From CAVOAK01 sp965217615 (GTDB lineage Bacteria; Pseudomonadota; Alphaproteobacteria; UBA8366; CAVOAK01), in NCBI GenBank assembly GCA_965217615.1, contig CBDCIT010000015.1, positions 46,219 through 110,218 of the forward strand: 64,000 bases of DNA, read 5' to 3'. A model generated the notes under the pieces. The model ran no database searches and was not told the origin of the DNA. It was given only the letters and a program-made list of their open reading frames with translations. Of the stretch, positions 8,757-18,066 are shown piece after piece; positions within the stretch are counted from its first letter, which is position 1; the number at the start of each line of letters is the position of its first letter. Both the position numbers and the translations under genes were made by a program.

Positions 8757-9695
8757 TTATCCGCTTCTTTCCCACAGTCGCGGCAGCGGCATAATTGTCG
8801 CCAGAGCGGCCGTGACGAGTGCAAGCGCGGTCAGCTCGGGCCATCCGGTCGGCTCGCCGAGCGCCACGGCGGCCGCGAACACGCCGATCAGCGGTACCGG
8901 GAGAACGCCCAACGCGGCAACGTTCGTCGGCACGAGTTGCAGGATCTTGAACCAAATGCTGAGACCAAGCGCCGTACCGATGAGGATAACGAACCCAGTT
9001 GCCCACCACGCACTAGGTGACGCCAATGTCACGCCGCGGGGTTCGAAGGCGAGCGCAAGAATGGTCAGCGGAACTCCACCGAGAAGTAGCTGCCACGCGG
9101 TAATCGTCGTCATCGGCGTAGCCCACGCGATGCGCCGCTGCAAAACCGCTCCGATGCCCCAACTGAGCGCTGCGCCGAGCATCGCCAAGATTCCGAGCGG
9201 CGCGCTGCTCATATGGTCGACATCGGTACTGACAAGCGTTGCGACAGCGCCGAGACCGCAGATCACGCCGATGGCGTGGCGAATGCCGCCGCGTTCATTC
9301 AGGATGACGAGGGCCGCAAGGAAGGCCCAGACCGGCATTGTGTAGGCGAGGACAGTGGCCCGGCCCGCCGTAAGCAGGGTCAAGCCCCAGCCCGAAAAAC
9401 CTAGCCATCCCGTGACATTAAACAGGCTCGCAACCACGAGCGGCATGACTTCGGCACGCTTCACAAGAAGCGGCCGTCCGATCAATGCAAGCACTAGGAA
9501 GATAGCGGCACTGCTGCCCAGCGCCGTTACCATGCGAAAGGTCATGTAAGGCATTTCGCCGACAGCAAACTTCATCACCGGCCAGAGCAATCCCCAATCG
9601 AGCGCGAGCAATACAAGCAACAGCACGGCACTGAGAGGAATAACCGGGCGTCCAGTCGCCGCCGCGGCTGTCGGATCCATTCCGCTGTCGGTCAC
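8757..9695 (-). CDS. EamA/DMT-superfamily transporter
   Basis: Inner-membrane carrier of about 312 residues with roughly ten hydrophobic helices arranged as two EamA halves: the first half up to about residue 150 (PVWAFLAALVILNERGG) and the second from about 165 (LGILAMLGAALSWGIGAVLQRR) ending in PLIGVFAAAVALGEPTGW. Such proteins export or exchange metabolites or amino acids; the substrate cannot be read from sequence. It lies 5 nt after the glutaryl-CoA dehydrogenase gene on the same strand, so the two are probably one transcript. Confidence 0.85.
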   Translation of the reverse strand: MTDSGMDPTAAAATGRPVIPLSAVLLLVLLALDWGLLWPVMKFAVGEMPYMTFRMVTALGSSAAIFLVLALIGRPLLVKRAEVMPLVVASLFNVTGWLGFSGWGLTLLTAGRATVLAYTMPVWAFLAALVILNERGGIRHAIGVICGLGAVATLVSTDVDHMSSAPLGILAMLGAALSWGIGAVLQRRIAWATPMTTITAWQLLLGGVPLTILALAFEPRGVTLASPSAWWATGFVILIGTALGLSIWFKILQLVPTNVAALGVLPVPLIGVFAAAVALGEPTGWPELTALALVTAALATIMPLPRLWERSG

Positions 9696-9700
9696 CTGGA

Positions 9701-10930
9701 TTAGCCGGTGAACGCCTGAATCCCGGTCTGCGCACGGCCGAGGATCAAGGCGTGAATATCGTGGGTTCCCTCGTAAGTGTTGACAGATTCGAGGTTCATC
9801 ACATGGCGGATAACGTGGAATTCGTCGGCAATTCCGTTGCCGCCGTGCATGTCGCGAGCGGTGCGCGCGATATCCAGTGCCTTGCCGGCTGAATTGCGCT
9901 TTACGAGCGAGATCAATTCCGGTGCGGCGCGGCCTTCATCCTTGAGTCGACCAACGCGGAGACAGGATTGAAGCCCGATCGAGATCTCCGTCTGCATGTC
10001 GGCGAGCTTCTTCTGGATCAACTGGTTCGCTGCGAGCGGGCGGCCGAACTGTTTGCGCTCAAGTGTGTATGTCCGCGCTGCGTGCCAGCAAAACGTGGCC
10101 GCACCTAGTGCGCCCCAGGCGATCCCGAAGCGGGCGTTGTTCAGGCAGCCAAATGGTCCACTAAGACCCTTAGCTTTGGGCAGCAGGTTTTCGTCGGGAA
10201 CGAAAACCTGATCCATCGCGATCTCGCCGGTTGAAGAGGCACGTAAGCTGAACTTTCCCTCGATTTTCTGCGCCGACAATCCCTTCATGCCTTTCTCAAG
10301 GATGAATCCGCGAATGTCCCCCGCTTCGTCCTTGGCCCAGATTATGAAGACGTCGGCGATGGGGGCGTTGCTGATCCACATTTTGTTGCCGGTTAGTTGC
10401 CATCCGTCATCGACTTTCTTCGCTCTGCTACGCAGGCCTCCCGCGTCTGATCCGAAATCCGGTTCGGTCAGACCAAAGCAACCGACCCAGTCGCCGGACG
10501 CGAGTTTCGGAAGGTACTTGGCGCTTTGCTCCTTGGTCCCGTATTCGTGAATCGGCTGCATAACCAACGACGACTGCACACTGAGTGCCGACCGGTAGCT
10601 CGAATCCACATGTTCAATTTCATGGGCGATCAGCCCGTAACATACGTTGTTTACGCCGGCGCAACCGTACCCCTCGATCGTCGCGCCGAGCATGCCAAGC
10701 TCACCCATTTCGCTCATGATTTCACGATGAAAGACCTCGTTCCGGTTTGCCTCAACAACGCGTGGCAAGAGTGCCGACTGTGCGTAGTTGCGCGCTGTGT
10801 CGCGGACCATACGCTCTTCGTCGCTCAACTGCTCCGCTAGCAAAAAGGGATCTTCCCACGAGAATTGTGTGCGTTGGCTGCGTGCTTTGCGCTCCGCCGG
10901 ATCTTGAGCTGCGGCCTTAGTTGCCGTCAT
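9701..10930 (-). CDS. gcdH: Acyl-CoA dehydrogenase, glutaryl-CoA dehydrogenase type
   Basis: FAD enzyme of about 409 residues that oxidises and decarboxylates glutaryl-CoA to crotonyl-CoA in lysine/tryptophan breakdown. FAD and substrate signatures include CFGLTEPDFGSDAGG and GNKMWISNAP. The C-terminal NTYEGTHDIHALILGRAQTG carries the catalytic Glu in the YEGTHDIH context that marks the GcdH subgroup. It is upstream of, and close to, the EamA gene. The 267 bp between its start and IS copy 2 (10931-11197) contain no convincing gene. Confidence 0.88.
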   Translation of the reverse strand: MTATKAAAQDPAERKARSQRTQFSWEDPFLLAEQLSDEERMVRDTARNYAQSALLPRVVEANRNEVFHREIMSEMGELGMLGATIEGYGCAGVNNVCYGLIAHEIEHVDSSYRSALSVQSSLVMQPIHEYGTKEQSAKYLPKLASGDWVGCFGLTEPDFGSDAGGLRSRAKKVDDGWQLTGNKMWISNAPIADVFIIWAKDEAGDIRGFILEKGMKGLSAQKIEGKFSLRASSTGEIAMDQVFVPDENLLPKAKGLSGPFGCLNNARFGIAWGALGAATFCWHAARTYTLERKQFGRPLAANQLIQKKLADMQTEISIGLQSCLRVGRLKDEGRAAPELISLVKRNSAGKALDIARTARDMHGGNGIADEFHVIRHVMNLESVNTYEGTHDIHALILGRAQTGIQAFTG

Positions 10931-11197
10931 GGGGTTTCTCCCGTTTAATAACGATGGCAGGACAGGTCACGCGGAGCGCGTATCGCGCGCATTCTATCGA
11001 GTTCGACCTGAGTTGGCACTGCACCAGCGCGTCCGTATCGCAGATGCGAGGCGCGCTCTTGCTTTGTTGTCACGCGCGTGGAAGCAGTTTAATGCCCCAC
11101 GCTCGGAAATATTGCCGCTGGCGATGTCCACCAACGCTCCCACCACCAATTGCTATGCGGTATACTTGAACGCAACAATTTTCGAGTAATGGGTTAA

Positions 11198-12641
11198 CAG
11201 CCCGTTGATTAAGTCGGCGCCGTCTGATTCGCTGGTTCCCTGATTTGCAGGGGGATTCGCCGATGTCGATGGGACGGCAGAAGGATGGTCAGGGGGACCT
11301 GATGTGAGCTGGTCGGAGATGCCGCGCTCTCCGGGTCATGTGTTTTATGACCGCTTGCAGTCGGTGCTGATCGAGGGCGGCTTCGACGCCTTTGCCGAGG
11401 CGAGCTGCCGGCCTTATTACGCGGCCCGGATGGGCGCGCCCTCGGTGCCGCCCGGGCGCTATTTCCGGATGCACCTGGTGGGCTACTTCGAGGGCATCGA
11501 CAGCGAGCGCGGTCTGGAGTGGCGCTGCTCGGACTCGCTTTCGCTGCGGGCGTTCCTGCGACTGGGGAGCCGTGATCGGGTACCCGGACCATTCCTGGCT
11601 GTCACGGAGCCGCACGCGCCTGCCCCATGAAGTCCACGCGGCGGTCTTCGACTGGGTTCTGGTGCTGATCGCCGAGGCGGGGCTGATCAAGGGCGAGCGC
11701 ATCGGCGTCGATGCCTCGACCATGGAGGCCAACGCGGCGCTGCGAAACATCGTGCGGCGCGCCAACGGCGAAGGCTACCGGGAGATGCTGGAGCGCCTGG
11801 CCCGGGAAAGCGGGGTCGAGACACCCACGGCCGAGGATCTGGCGCGTCTGGAGCGGAAGCGCAAGGGCAAGAAGCTTTCCAACACGGATTGGGTTTCGAA
11901 GAGCAACCCCGAGGCCAAGATCGCCAAGATGAAGGACGGCACGACGCATCTGGCCTACAAGCCCGAGCACGCGGTGGATCTGGACACCGGCGCGGTGGTG
12001 GCGGCCGAGCTGCACCCGGCCGATGAGGGCGACACCACGACGCTTTCCAAGACCCTGGCGAAGGCCGAGGCAAACCTCGGGGCGGTGGATGCGGCACCGA
12101 CGTCGGAGGACCCGGCCGAATGCGTCGCCGACAAAGGTTATCACTCACGGGCGGTCTTGAGGGCTCTGGACGACAGTCCCTGGAAGACCCGGATCGCGGC
12201 GCCCAAGCAGACCGGCTTTTCGCGCTGGCACGGTGATGAGGCGGCGCGGCGCGCGGTCACCAACAACCGTGCGCGGCTCAAGTCCGGGGTCGCCCGCGAG
12301 GCCTTCAAGCTGCGCGCCGAGATCGTCGAGCGCTGCTTTGCCCACAACCTCGATCGTGGCGGCATGCGACGAACCTGGCTGCGCGAGCGAGAGAATGTGC
12401 ACAAGCGATACCTGCTCCACGTCGCCGGCCACAATCTATCGTTACTGATGCGCCAGCTCATCGGCGCCGGCACCCCGCGGGAGGCCGTGGCGGGCGGATA
12501 TGGCGGTATTTTCGTTCTGCTCACGCCCACCGGGGCCATGCTGGTGGCACGGGGGGTCTCGCAAAGCGGCCAGTCGGCTTTTGCCGCCGCATTCCTCATC
12601 TGGGAGTGAGAGCCGGAAAAAGCCACTTAATCAACGGGCTG
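11198..12641 (+). mobile_element. IS5/IS1182-type insertion sequence, copy 2 (decayed)
   Basis: Same 17-bp terminal repeats as copies 1 and 3 (11198-11214 and 12625-12641). Unlike them it lacks a perfect target duplication: the left flank is TTAA and the right flank is CTAA. The two sides are also not halves of one gene. The right side is a truncated GMC oxidoreductase whose C-terminal half is missing, and the left side is non-coding. This suggests deletion or recombination through the element after insertion. Confidence 0.85.
11263..12609 (+). pseudogene. IS5/IS1182-type transposase, copy 2 (two frameshifts)
   Basis: Compared base by base with copies 1 and 3, this copy has lost one G near 11304 (GATGTGAGC instead of GATGGTGAGC), giving an early stop, and has gained one C near 11585 (TACCCGGACC instead of TACCGGACC). 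The rest of the reading frame is almost identical to the intact copies. It cannot make a full transposase, but its ends could be mobilised by the proteins of copies 1 or 3. Confidence 0.9.
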
Positions 12642-13344
12642 CTAAGGCAAGAACGTAGTGGCGGGCGCGAAACGTCAGTTTTCCACCTTGAAGAGTTTCG
12701 ACGCTAATTCCCTCTGCCTGCCTGGCATTGGCGTCCGACAGCACCCTTGTCGCGTTGGCGTTGAGATACACATCCGTCGCTGAAGATTGCTCAAACTTCT
12801 TGCGGTAAGCATCGGCGGAGTTTAGCGCATTGAAGGTAAATACGCGCGGCTCGAAACTGCCGCGCGAGCGGAAGAAATTGGTTTGCAAAAGAGGGTCGAT
12901 GGTTGTCGGGGACGGAAAGCTGCCCGTCTTGGCATCGTATAAGCTGTAGGTCGGCAGGCCGATTAGGGTTCGGGCTGCGTCGTAGTAGTCTGCCATGTCG
13001 ACGCGGGAAATCGGCCAGCCGCTTAAGGGCAGCCAATCACGTTCAGCAAAATCTATGGTATCGAGAGGGTGGCATTGTCCGGCCCAGTGATTGGTGGAGC
13101 CGCCAAAAAAGCGCAGACGACTATCGGTCAGCGAATACCCCGGATCGAGTCCCACGATACTGGCGTCGTAGAGAGATTGAGTGTCCTCGTCAAATTCGTG
13201 CCCGCCGCTCTCTACCAGAGCGATTTTGTTAGCTGACTCGGAAAACGCTTGGGCAATGCTTATGACGGCCGCACCGCCGCCAACGATACATAGATCCGAC
13301 GTAATTTCCGTACCCGAGGGGATCGAGCGGGCGTCGATGATCAT
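12642..13344 (-). pseudogene. GMC-family FAD oxidoreductase, N-terminal part, truncated by IS copy 2
   Basis: The FAD-binding N-terminus begins MIIDARSIPSG and shows the dinucleotide motif CIVGGGAAVISIAQA, followed by the GMC-type FFGGSTNHWAGQC loop. It fits the large subunit of membrane sugar/alcohol dehydrogenases. The frame ends in HYVLALA at the IS boundary; the C-terminal substrate domain with the His-His/Asn pair is absent from both sides of the IS. The ATG overlaps the stop of the upstream Tat-signal gene as ATGA (13341-13344), so the two were a coupled operon. Both genes are now broken. Confidence 0.8.
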
Positions 13345-13597
13345 GGCAGCTGCTGCAAGTGGTGCAGGGCACAGAGCCGCGCCTCGGTTTCGGATATGAT
13401 CCAGCCGTCGATCGTGATCTGCCGCCCCATCTCATAGTCGGCTTTGGTTGCCCGGTCAACGCGGCGCAGCCAGGACACCAGGGCGGATGTGTTCTTTGAG
13501 CTTTCGCCCCGCCTGACAAGGATTTGACGGCAATACTGGACTTTCTGTCCACGCCCTGATATGAGTGCCATGAGGCAACCGTGGGGGCAAGGAAGCC

Positions 13598-15378
13598 GTG
13601 GTGGTTCTTTCGGAGGTGGCCGTCGACATCGTGGCGGTGGAGGACGAGGCCCGCTTCCGCGACTTGATGCAGGCGCACCACTATCTCGGCGCGGTGCCGG
13701 GGATGGGCGAGATCGTGCGCTATGTCGCTCACCATCGAGGGCGCTGGCTGGCGTTGGCGGTGTTCTCGGCACCGGCGCTGAAGTGCGGGGCGCGCGACCG
13801 TTGGATCGGCTGGGACTATGGCGTCCAGTTCGGCCGTCTGCACCTCGTCACCAACAACTCGCGCTTCCTGATCCTCCCCGGCGGTGAGCGCAACCTCGGC
13901 TCGCGGGTGCTCTCGCTGTGCGCGCGCCGTCTGGTGAACGACTGGCCGGCCCGCTTCGGCCACGACCTGCTTCTGGCGGAGACCTTCGTGGACCCGGCGT
14001 ACTTCCGGGGCACCGTCTACCGCGCCGCCAACTGGATCGAGGTAGGACGCACCCGCGGCTTCGCCCGCGACGGGCACAGCTACAGCGAGCACGCGCACCC
14101 GAAGCTTGTGTTCCTTCATCCCCTGTGCCGGGGCGCGCGGGCCCGGTTGCGGGCCGCCCATCTCGACCCCCGCCTGCGACATGGAGTGCCCAAGATGACG
14201 CTGAGCGCCGCACGGATGCGATCCCTGCCCGCGTTCTTCCAGCCCATCGACGATCCCCGCCGCCGCCAGGGCCGGCGCCATGCACTGCCCACGGTGCTGG
14301 CCTTGGCCACCGCCGCGACGCTCTGCGGCATGCGCGGCTACAAGGCGATCAGCGAATGGGTCGACGATCTCAGCCCCAAGGTGCTGCAGCGCTTCCGCGT
14401 GCGCCGCCGCGACGGCCAATACCGCCCGCCCAGCCTGTCGGCGATGCGCAGCCTGCTCATCCGCGTCGACCCGGCGCAGCTCGACGCCGCCCTGCGGTCG
14501 TGGCACGAGGCCCATGGCTCAGGCGACAGCGCGCTGGCGATCGACGGCAAGACCCTGCGCGGCGCCATCGATGCCGAGGGATGCCAGGCTCACGTGCTCG
14601 GCATCGTGGGCCACGACACCAAGGCACCGTGGGGGCAAAAAAAGTCGGTATGAGGCCGGACGCCTACGACGGCGAGAAACGCACCAACGAGATCGGCACC
14701 GCCATCCCCCTGCTCGATACCCTGCCCGACATCGCGGGCCGCACCGTCACCGCCGATGCCCTGCTCACTCAGCGCGCGCTGGCCTCCTATCTGCTCGACC
14801 GCGGCGCGGACTACCTGTTCACCGTCAAAGGCAACCAGCCGACCCTGCTGAGCGATATCCGGCTTCTGCTCGACGAGGACATCGCCGGGCGGGCGCCGGA
14901 CTTTGCAGACGAGAGCCCAAAGCCCGAGCATGGCCGCCGCGAGCGGCGATCCATCTGGGTCTCCGGCGAACTCAACGGCTATCTCGACTTCCCCGGCGTC
15001 GGACAGGTCTTCGCCGTGCGCCGCGAAACCGTCGAGGTCAAGTCCGGCAAGCGCCGCTGCGAGACCGCTTACGGCGTCACCAGCCTGACACCCAAGGCCA
15101 CATCACCAGAACGCCTGCTCGTGCTCAATCGCGGGCACTGGACGATCGAGGCGACGCACCACATCCTCGACTGGAGCTTCGACGAGGATCGCAGCCGCAT
15201 CCGCTCAGGCCACGGGCCGGAGAACATGACACGGCTCAGGCGCTTCGCCATCGGCCTCATCAAGGGGCGAAGGCTCGCCGTCGCCGAGACCATGCGCAAT
15301 CTGGCCAGGAACCCGAGGCGGGTGCTCGACTTCCTGAAAATGACCGACAACGTCGCCCCCAGGCCAGCGCCCGGCTAA
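13598..15378 (+). CDS. DUF4338-ISAs1 transposase fusion, expressed through a -1 frameshift or disrupted there
   Basis: The first frame (13598-14653) starts with a DUF4338 domain of about 180 residues (HHYLGAVPGMGE, NNSRFLILPGGERNLGSRVL, ETFVDPAYFRGTVYRAANW). It continues into an ISAs1/H-repeat transposase: SLPAFFQPIDDPRRRQGRRH, then the catalytic Asp region AIDGKTLRG, and ends at TGA 14651-14653. The remainder, RTNEIGTAIPLLDTLPD, ADALLTQRALASYLLDRG, FTVKGNQPTLL and HWTIEATHHILDWSFDEDRSRIR, is in the -1 frame up to 15378. The switch falls on A_AAA_AAG. Whether this is programmed or a mutation is not decidable here. GTG at 13598 is the assumed start. Confidence 0.75.
14638..14644 (+). other. 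A_AAA_AAG slippery heptamer at the frame switch
   Basis: In the zero frame the codons are CAA AAA AAG, giving the canonical -1 heptamer A_AAA_AAG. A slip of one base back joins the DUF4338/N-terminal transposase frame to the frame holding the rest of the catalytic domain, with a zero-frame TGA only three codons later. This is the same heptamer used in dnaX and several IS families. ISAs1 transposases normally come from a single frame. Confidence 0.6.
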
Positions 15379-15974
15379 CCGCCCTCCGGCTCGCGTCCAT
15401 CATATCGCCGCCAACCCTCGGCACGCGCCGGGGCGAGCGGTCATGCCCGGATGAAGCCCTACTCGACCCTCGCGCCCTGGCGGATCGCCATAGCGCGGCA
15501 CGATGGCGACCAAATCACGCCACGAGCCGCCGCACGCACCCCAACGAAACCGGGTGGGCCATGATCGAGTGCCGAGAGCCGGCGATGAAAATTAGAACGA
15601 ATTTGCCGTGGCCAGGACACATAGCTGCAGTTGATATGACCGATGTTCTTTTCTAATCGTGCCATCAACAGCGTTTCGTCGTCTTCTTCCGGTCGTCGCG
15701 CGACAAACTTCGAAGCAAAGCTGCGACTTTGCTCGGTATCGGGAAGCAGCAGGTTTAGATAGCGAGGCCAACTCCGTTCGCGTCCGGGCGACGCCCCGGT
15801 CGAACGCCGAGGTAAGCCGGAGCTAAGGAGGGCAGCGGCAGCAACCGAAAACAGTTTACGCCGGGAAATTCCGATCGGGAGATCCCTTCCAACGACTAAA
15901 AAAAGCAAAGTCAAATTCTTGGATCAGAAGTTTAGCACGCGTATTCGTAGCATGACCCTTGGTTGGTGCGGGGC

Positions 15975-16481
15975 TCAGAATGTCAGGCCAATGTTTGTCT
16001 CACGATGCACTTCGCAGACGGATTCGGTCCACAGCAAACACGCGGCGCCAGTCTCCGTGCTTGATAATGAGTTCGGAGACGCCTGCTGGCGCGCGGCAGA
16101 GTACGGCGCCGAGCTGTGGCGTGCACGCCCGGCCGGCGTCGAGGCGACCGGAGGAGGCGTCTCCGACTTTTCGGTCAACTCGAATGTGATTTCAAGGTCC
16201 AGATCTTCCGGCTTATCCGTCAATTTGAGCCGTGTATGCTTGCCAGAGCCTAGTCGCGGTCTGAGAAAGCTGCCGATCGGCCCCATTGCACCCTCGACAA
16301 GCGAGGCGATAACATCGTCATTACTCGCGTCCGCATTGCCGATTGTCGTCGGTAACTGTGAAGCGGCGATCCTGAGCGGCGTGGCGACCTCCGTTCCGGA
16401 CTCCGCGATAACGGTGGCAACAAGCCTGCTGTAGTAAAACTTCGCGGTGCCGGCGACCCGGTCTTCGGCGCGCAGACCGTC
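15975..16481 (-). pseudogene. In-frame continuation after the TAG of the transglutaminase-like gene
   Basis: Directly after the TAG at 16482-16484 the same frame stays open for about 168 codons to a TGA at 15975. The first two thirds look like protein (AGTAKFYYSRLVATVIAESG, then KLTDKPEDLDLEITFELTEK), while the last 40 residues are less convincing. Two readings are possible: the upstream gene was originally longer and has a nonsense mutation, or this is a separate broken gene without a good start. I do not recognise a domain in it. Confidence 0.4.
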
Positions 16482-16991
16482 CTACGTCAACACCGCATAG
16501 TCCGCCTTGATCGTATCGAATCCGGCGAGGGTCCTATCCGATCGACGAAACACGACATCGAGGTAGGGGTCGACCAGAACCCAACGATCATCGAGTCGCA
16601 CTTCGGCCACAGAATGAACGAAGGTGGGCGCGAAAATATCGCTTTGACGCGCCTCAATTCCTTCTCGGGCCGCCAGGTAGACCAGCGCCCGTACCATGCC
16701 GTCACAGTCACGCGGGTGCGTTAACGTCTCGAATACGCCTGTCGGAAGCCTGAGGACGCCCGGGAGGCGCCGCGAATAGAGAATACCGTAATACGCCGCC
16801 GCCGGCGGACGGTTGTCATATGTGCGGGCGATATAGCGCGCGATGTGGAGAATGCGTTCCTCATCGTTTCTTGCTTCGCCGACACCGGAAATGCGGACGT
16901 TGAGCAGGACCGCTACGGCGATACCAGAGCCGAGGAATAGGACAAACGCTATTAAGCATGCCCACTTCAGCGTACGTCTGTTCATTGGCAT
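16482..16991 (-). CDS. Transglutaminase-like (papain-fold) membrane-anchored protein
   Basis: About 169 residues with one N-terminal membrane anchor (WACLIAFVLFLGSGIAVAVLL, residues 10-30). A compact transglutaminase-like core follows: Cys in PRDCDGMVRALVYLA (C96), His in THP/FVHSVAEVRL (H126) and Asp in VLVDPYLDVVF (D141), the expected Cys-His-Asp order. The fold suggests an extracytoplasmic thiol hydrolase or a binding domain. It sits next to an O-antigen-ligase-like gene on the other strand, so a link with cell-surface polysaccharide is plausible but inferred. It ends at a TAG followed by a long open frame, so it may be a truncated form of a longer protein. Confidence 0.6.
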   Translation of the reverse strand: MPMNRRTLKWACLIAFVLFLGSGIAVAVLLNVRISGVGEARNDEERILHIARYIARTYDNRPPAAAYYGILYSRRLPGVLRLPTGVFETLTHPRDCDGMVRALVYLAAREGIEARQSDIFAPTFVHSVAEVRLDDRWVLVDPYLDVVFRRSDRTLAGFDTIKADYAVLT

Positions 16992-17400
16992 CTTCCGTTA
17001 CTACTCGACGGCAACGACCATCGCAATCTCGTCAACACTTTGCCTCGGTCAGCAACACGACACCGATTTCCTTTTGCGCATCGAGCCGACATTATGGCTG
17101 CGGGCGGCGGTAATGCCCAATCCGATCGATCACGATCCCTGATATCACGTATGCGCGACACCACTTGGCCTTCATCGCTTTATCGTGATCCGACACAGTT
17201 TTGGGCGCTCGTCATTCTCGGTACGGCTGTGTACGGAATCGTTCCGTTGGGGTAACTACCCAGGTACCCCGCTCCTGACCGTGAGAGGATGATGTAGGTG
17301 GTCGGCGGGGCCGGGTTTCCGCCGCCGCGTCGTTGATCGTCTCTTGACTCCATAGAATCGGGCGTCTATGGGTTGCGCTCTCGTGTGACGGGAGCGGCGC

Positions 17401-18066
17401 GTGGGATATTTTGGGTCGAAGGCGACGAGCGGTCTGTGCCAGACGCTGATTGCGCTGATGCCGCCGCACAGCGTTTACATCGAGAGCCACCTGGGGGGCG
17501 GTGCGCTGATGAAGCGCAAGCCAACGGGCGTGCGCTCGATCGGCATCGACCGCGATGCGCAGGCGCTCGAGGCCTTTGCCTGTGACTACCCGGTCGAGTT
17601 GGTGCATGGCTGTGCCCATGCCTTTTTGGCCTCGTTCCCGTTTCTGGGCCCGGAGCTGGTCTACAGCGATCCCCCCTATCTGCACGCGACCCGCCGTTCG
17701 GCACGGCGCTATCGCTTCGACTACGAGGAGGTCGACCATGTCGCGCTCCTGGACCTGCTCAAGGATCTGCCCTGCCAGGTGATGGTCTCGGGCCATCCCT
17801 CGGCGCTCTACGACGAGATGCTGGCGGGCTGGCGCAGTCTGGCGCTGCAGGTGACGACCCAGGCCCAGGTGCGGACCGAGGTCGTGTGGTTCAACTTCGC
17901 GCCCGACCGGGTGCATTGGGCGAGCTACGCAGGCCGGAACTTCACCGACCGCCAGCGCATCAAGCGTAAGGCGGCCAACTGGGGCCGGCGTTACAAGGCC
18001 TTGCCGGCGGGCGAACGCCTCGCGGTGCTGGCCGCCATGATGGCCGTCGATGCCGAGGACCCGTGA
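17401..18066 (+). CDS. D12-class N6-adenine DNA methyltransferase, IS66 passenger (copy A)
   Basis: About 221 residues, shorter than Dam (about 280). AdoMet-binding motif I reads ESHLGGGALMKRK (residues 29-41), following MGYFGSKATSG, which corresponds to the GxKxxL-type N-terminal motif of this class. The catalytic motif IV is YSDPPYLHATR (DPPY at 90-93). It starts with GTG at 17401, about 150 nt inside the left end of the IS, and its TGA overlaps the transposase GTG (GTGA, 18063-18066). No restriction endonuclease is encoded, so it is an orphan enzyme. It may set the methylation state of the element ends or promoter, as host Dam does for IS10 and IS50, but that is inference; the recognition sequence is unknown. 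Confidence 0.85.
   Translation: MGYFGSKATSGLCQTLIALMPPHSVYIESHLGGGALMKRKPTGVRSIGIDRDAQALEAFACDYPVELVHGCAHAFLASFPFLGPELVYSDPPYLHATRRSARRYRFDYEEVDHVALLDLLKDLPCQVMVSGHPSALYDEMLAGWRSLALQVTTQAQVRTEVVWFNFAPDRVHWASYAGRNFTDRQRIKRKAANWGRRYKALPAGERLAVLAAMMAVDAEDP

Larger units (their letters stand above)
13498..15643 (+). mobile_element. ISAs1-type element with DUF4338-transposase fusion
   Basis: A 2146-bp insert defined by the 8-bp duplication TGTTCTTT on each side and by restoration of the interrupted Tat-signal gene on removal. It contains one gene in two overlapping frames (13598-15378). By eye I see no convincing terminal inverted repeats at these exact ends, which is unusual and leaves the possibility that one end is rearranged. 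About 265 bp after the gene hold no recognisable coding sequence. Confidence 0.7.
13341..15914 (-). pseudogene. Tat-signal protein interrupted by the DUF4338-ISAs1 element
   Basis: The N-terminal part (15914 down to 15644) has a twin-arginine signal, ISRRKLFSVAAAALLSSGLP, then DETLLMARLEKN. The C-terminal part resumes at 13497 with SALVSWLRRVDRATK and ends ALHHLQQLP. The 8-bp TGTTCTTT is present at both edges of the insert (13490-13497 and 15644-15651); deleting the insert plus one copy gives a continuous frame ARLEKNTSALVSWLRR. Its stop overlaps the GMC oxidoreductase start. A Tat-exported small protein next to a GMC large subunit resembles the small subunit of flavin-dependent sugar or alcohol dehydrogenases, but I do not recognise the family from the residues themselves. 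Confidence 0.7.

Noticed and set aside
13229..14515. Minus-strand frame of about 428 codons over the DUF4338-ISAs1 gene
   Set aside because: Low-complexity Arg/Ala/Gly-rich translation opposite a well-recognised transposase; a shadow.
17401..18066. A restriction-modification system built on the methyltransferase
   Set aside because: No endonuclease or specificity gene lies next to either copy; the only partner is the transposase.
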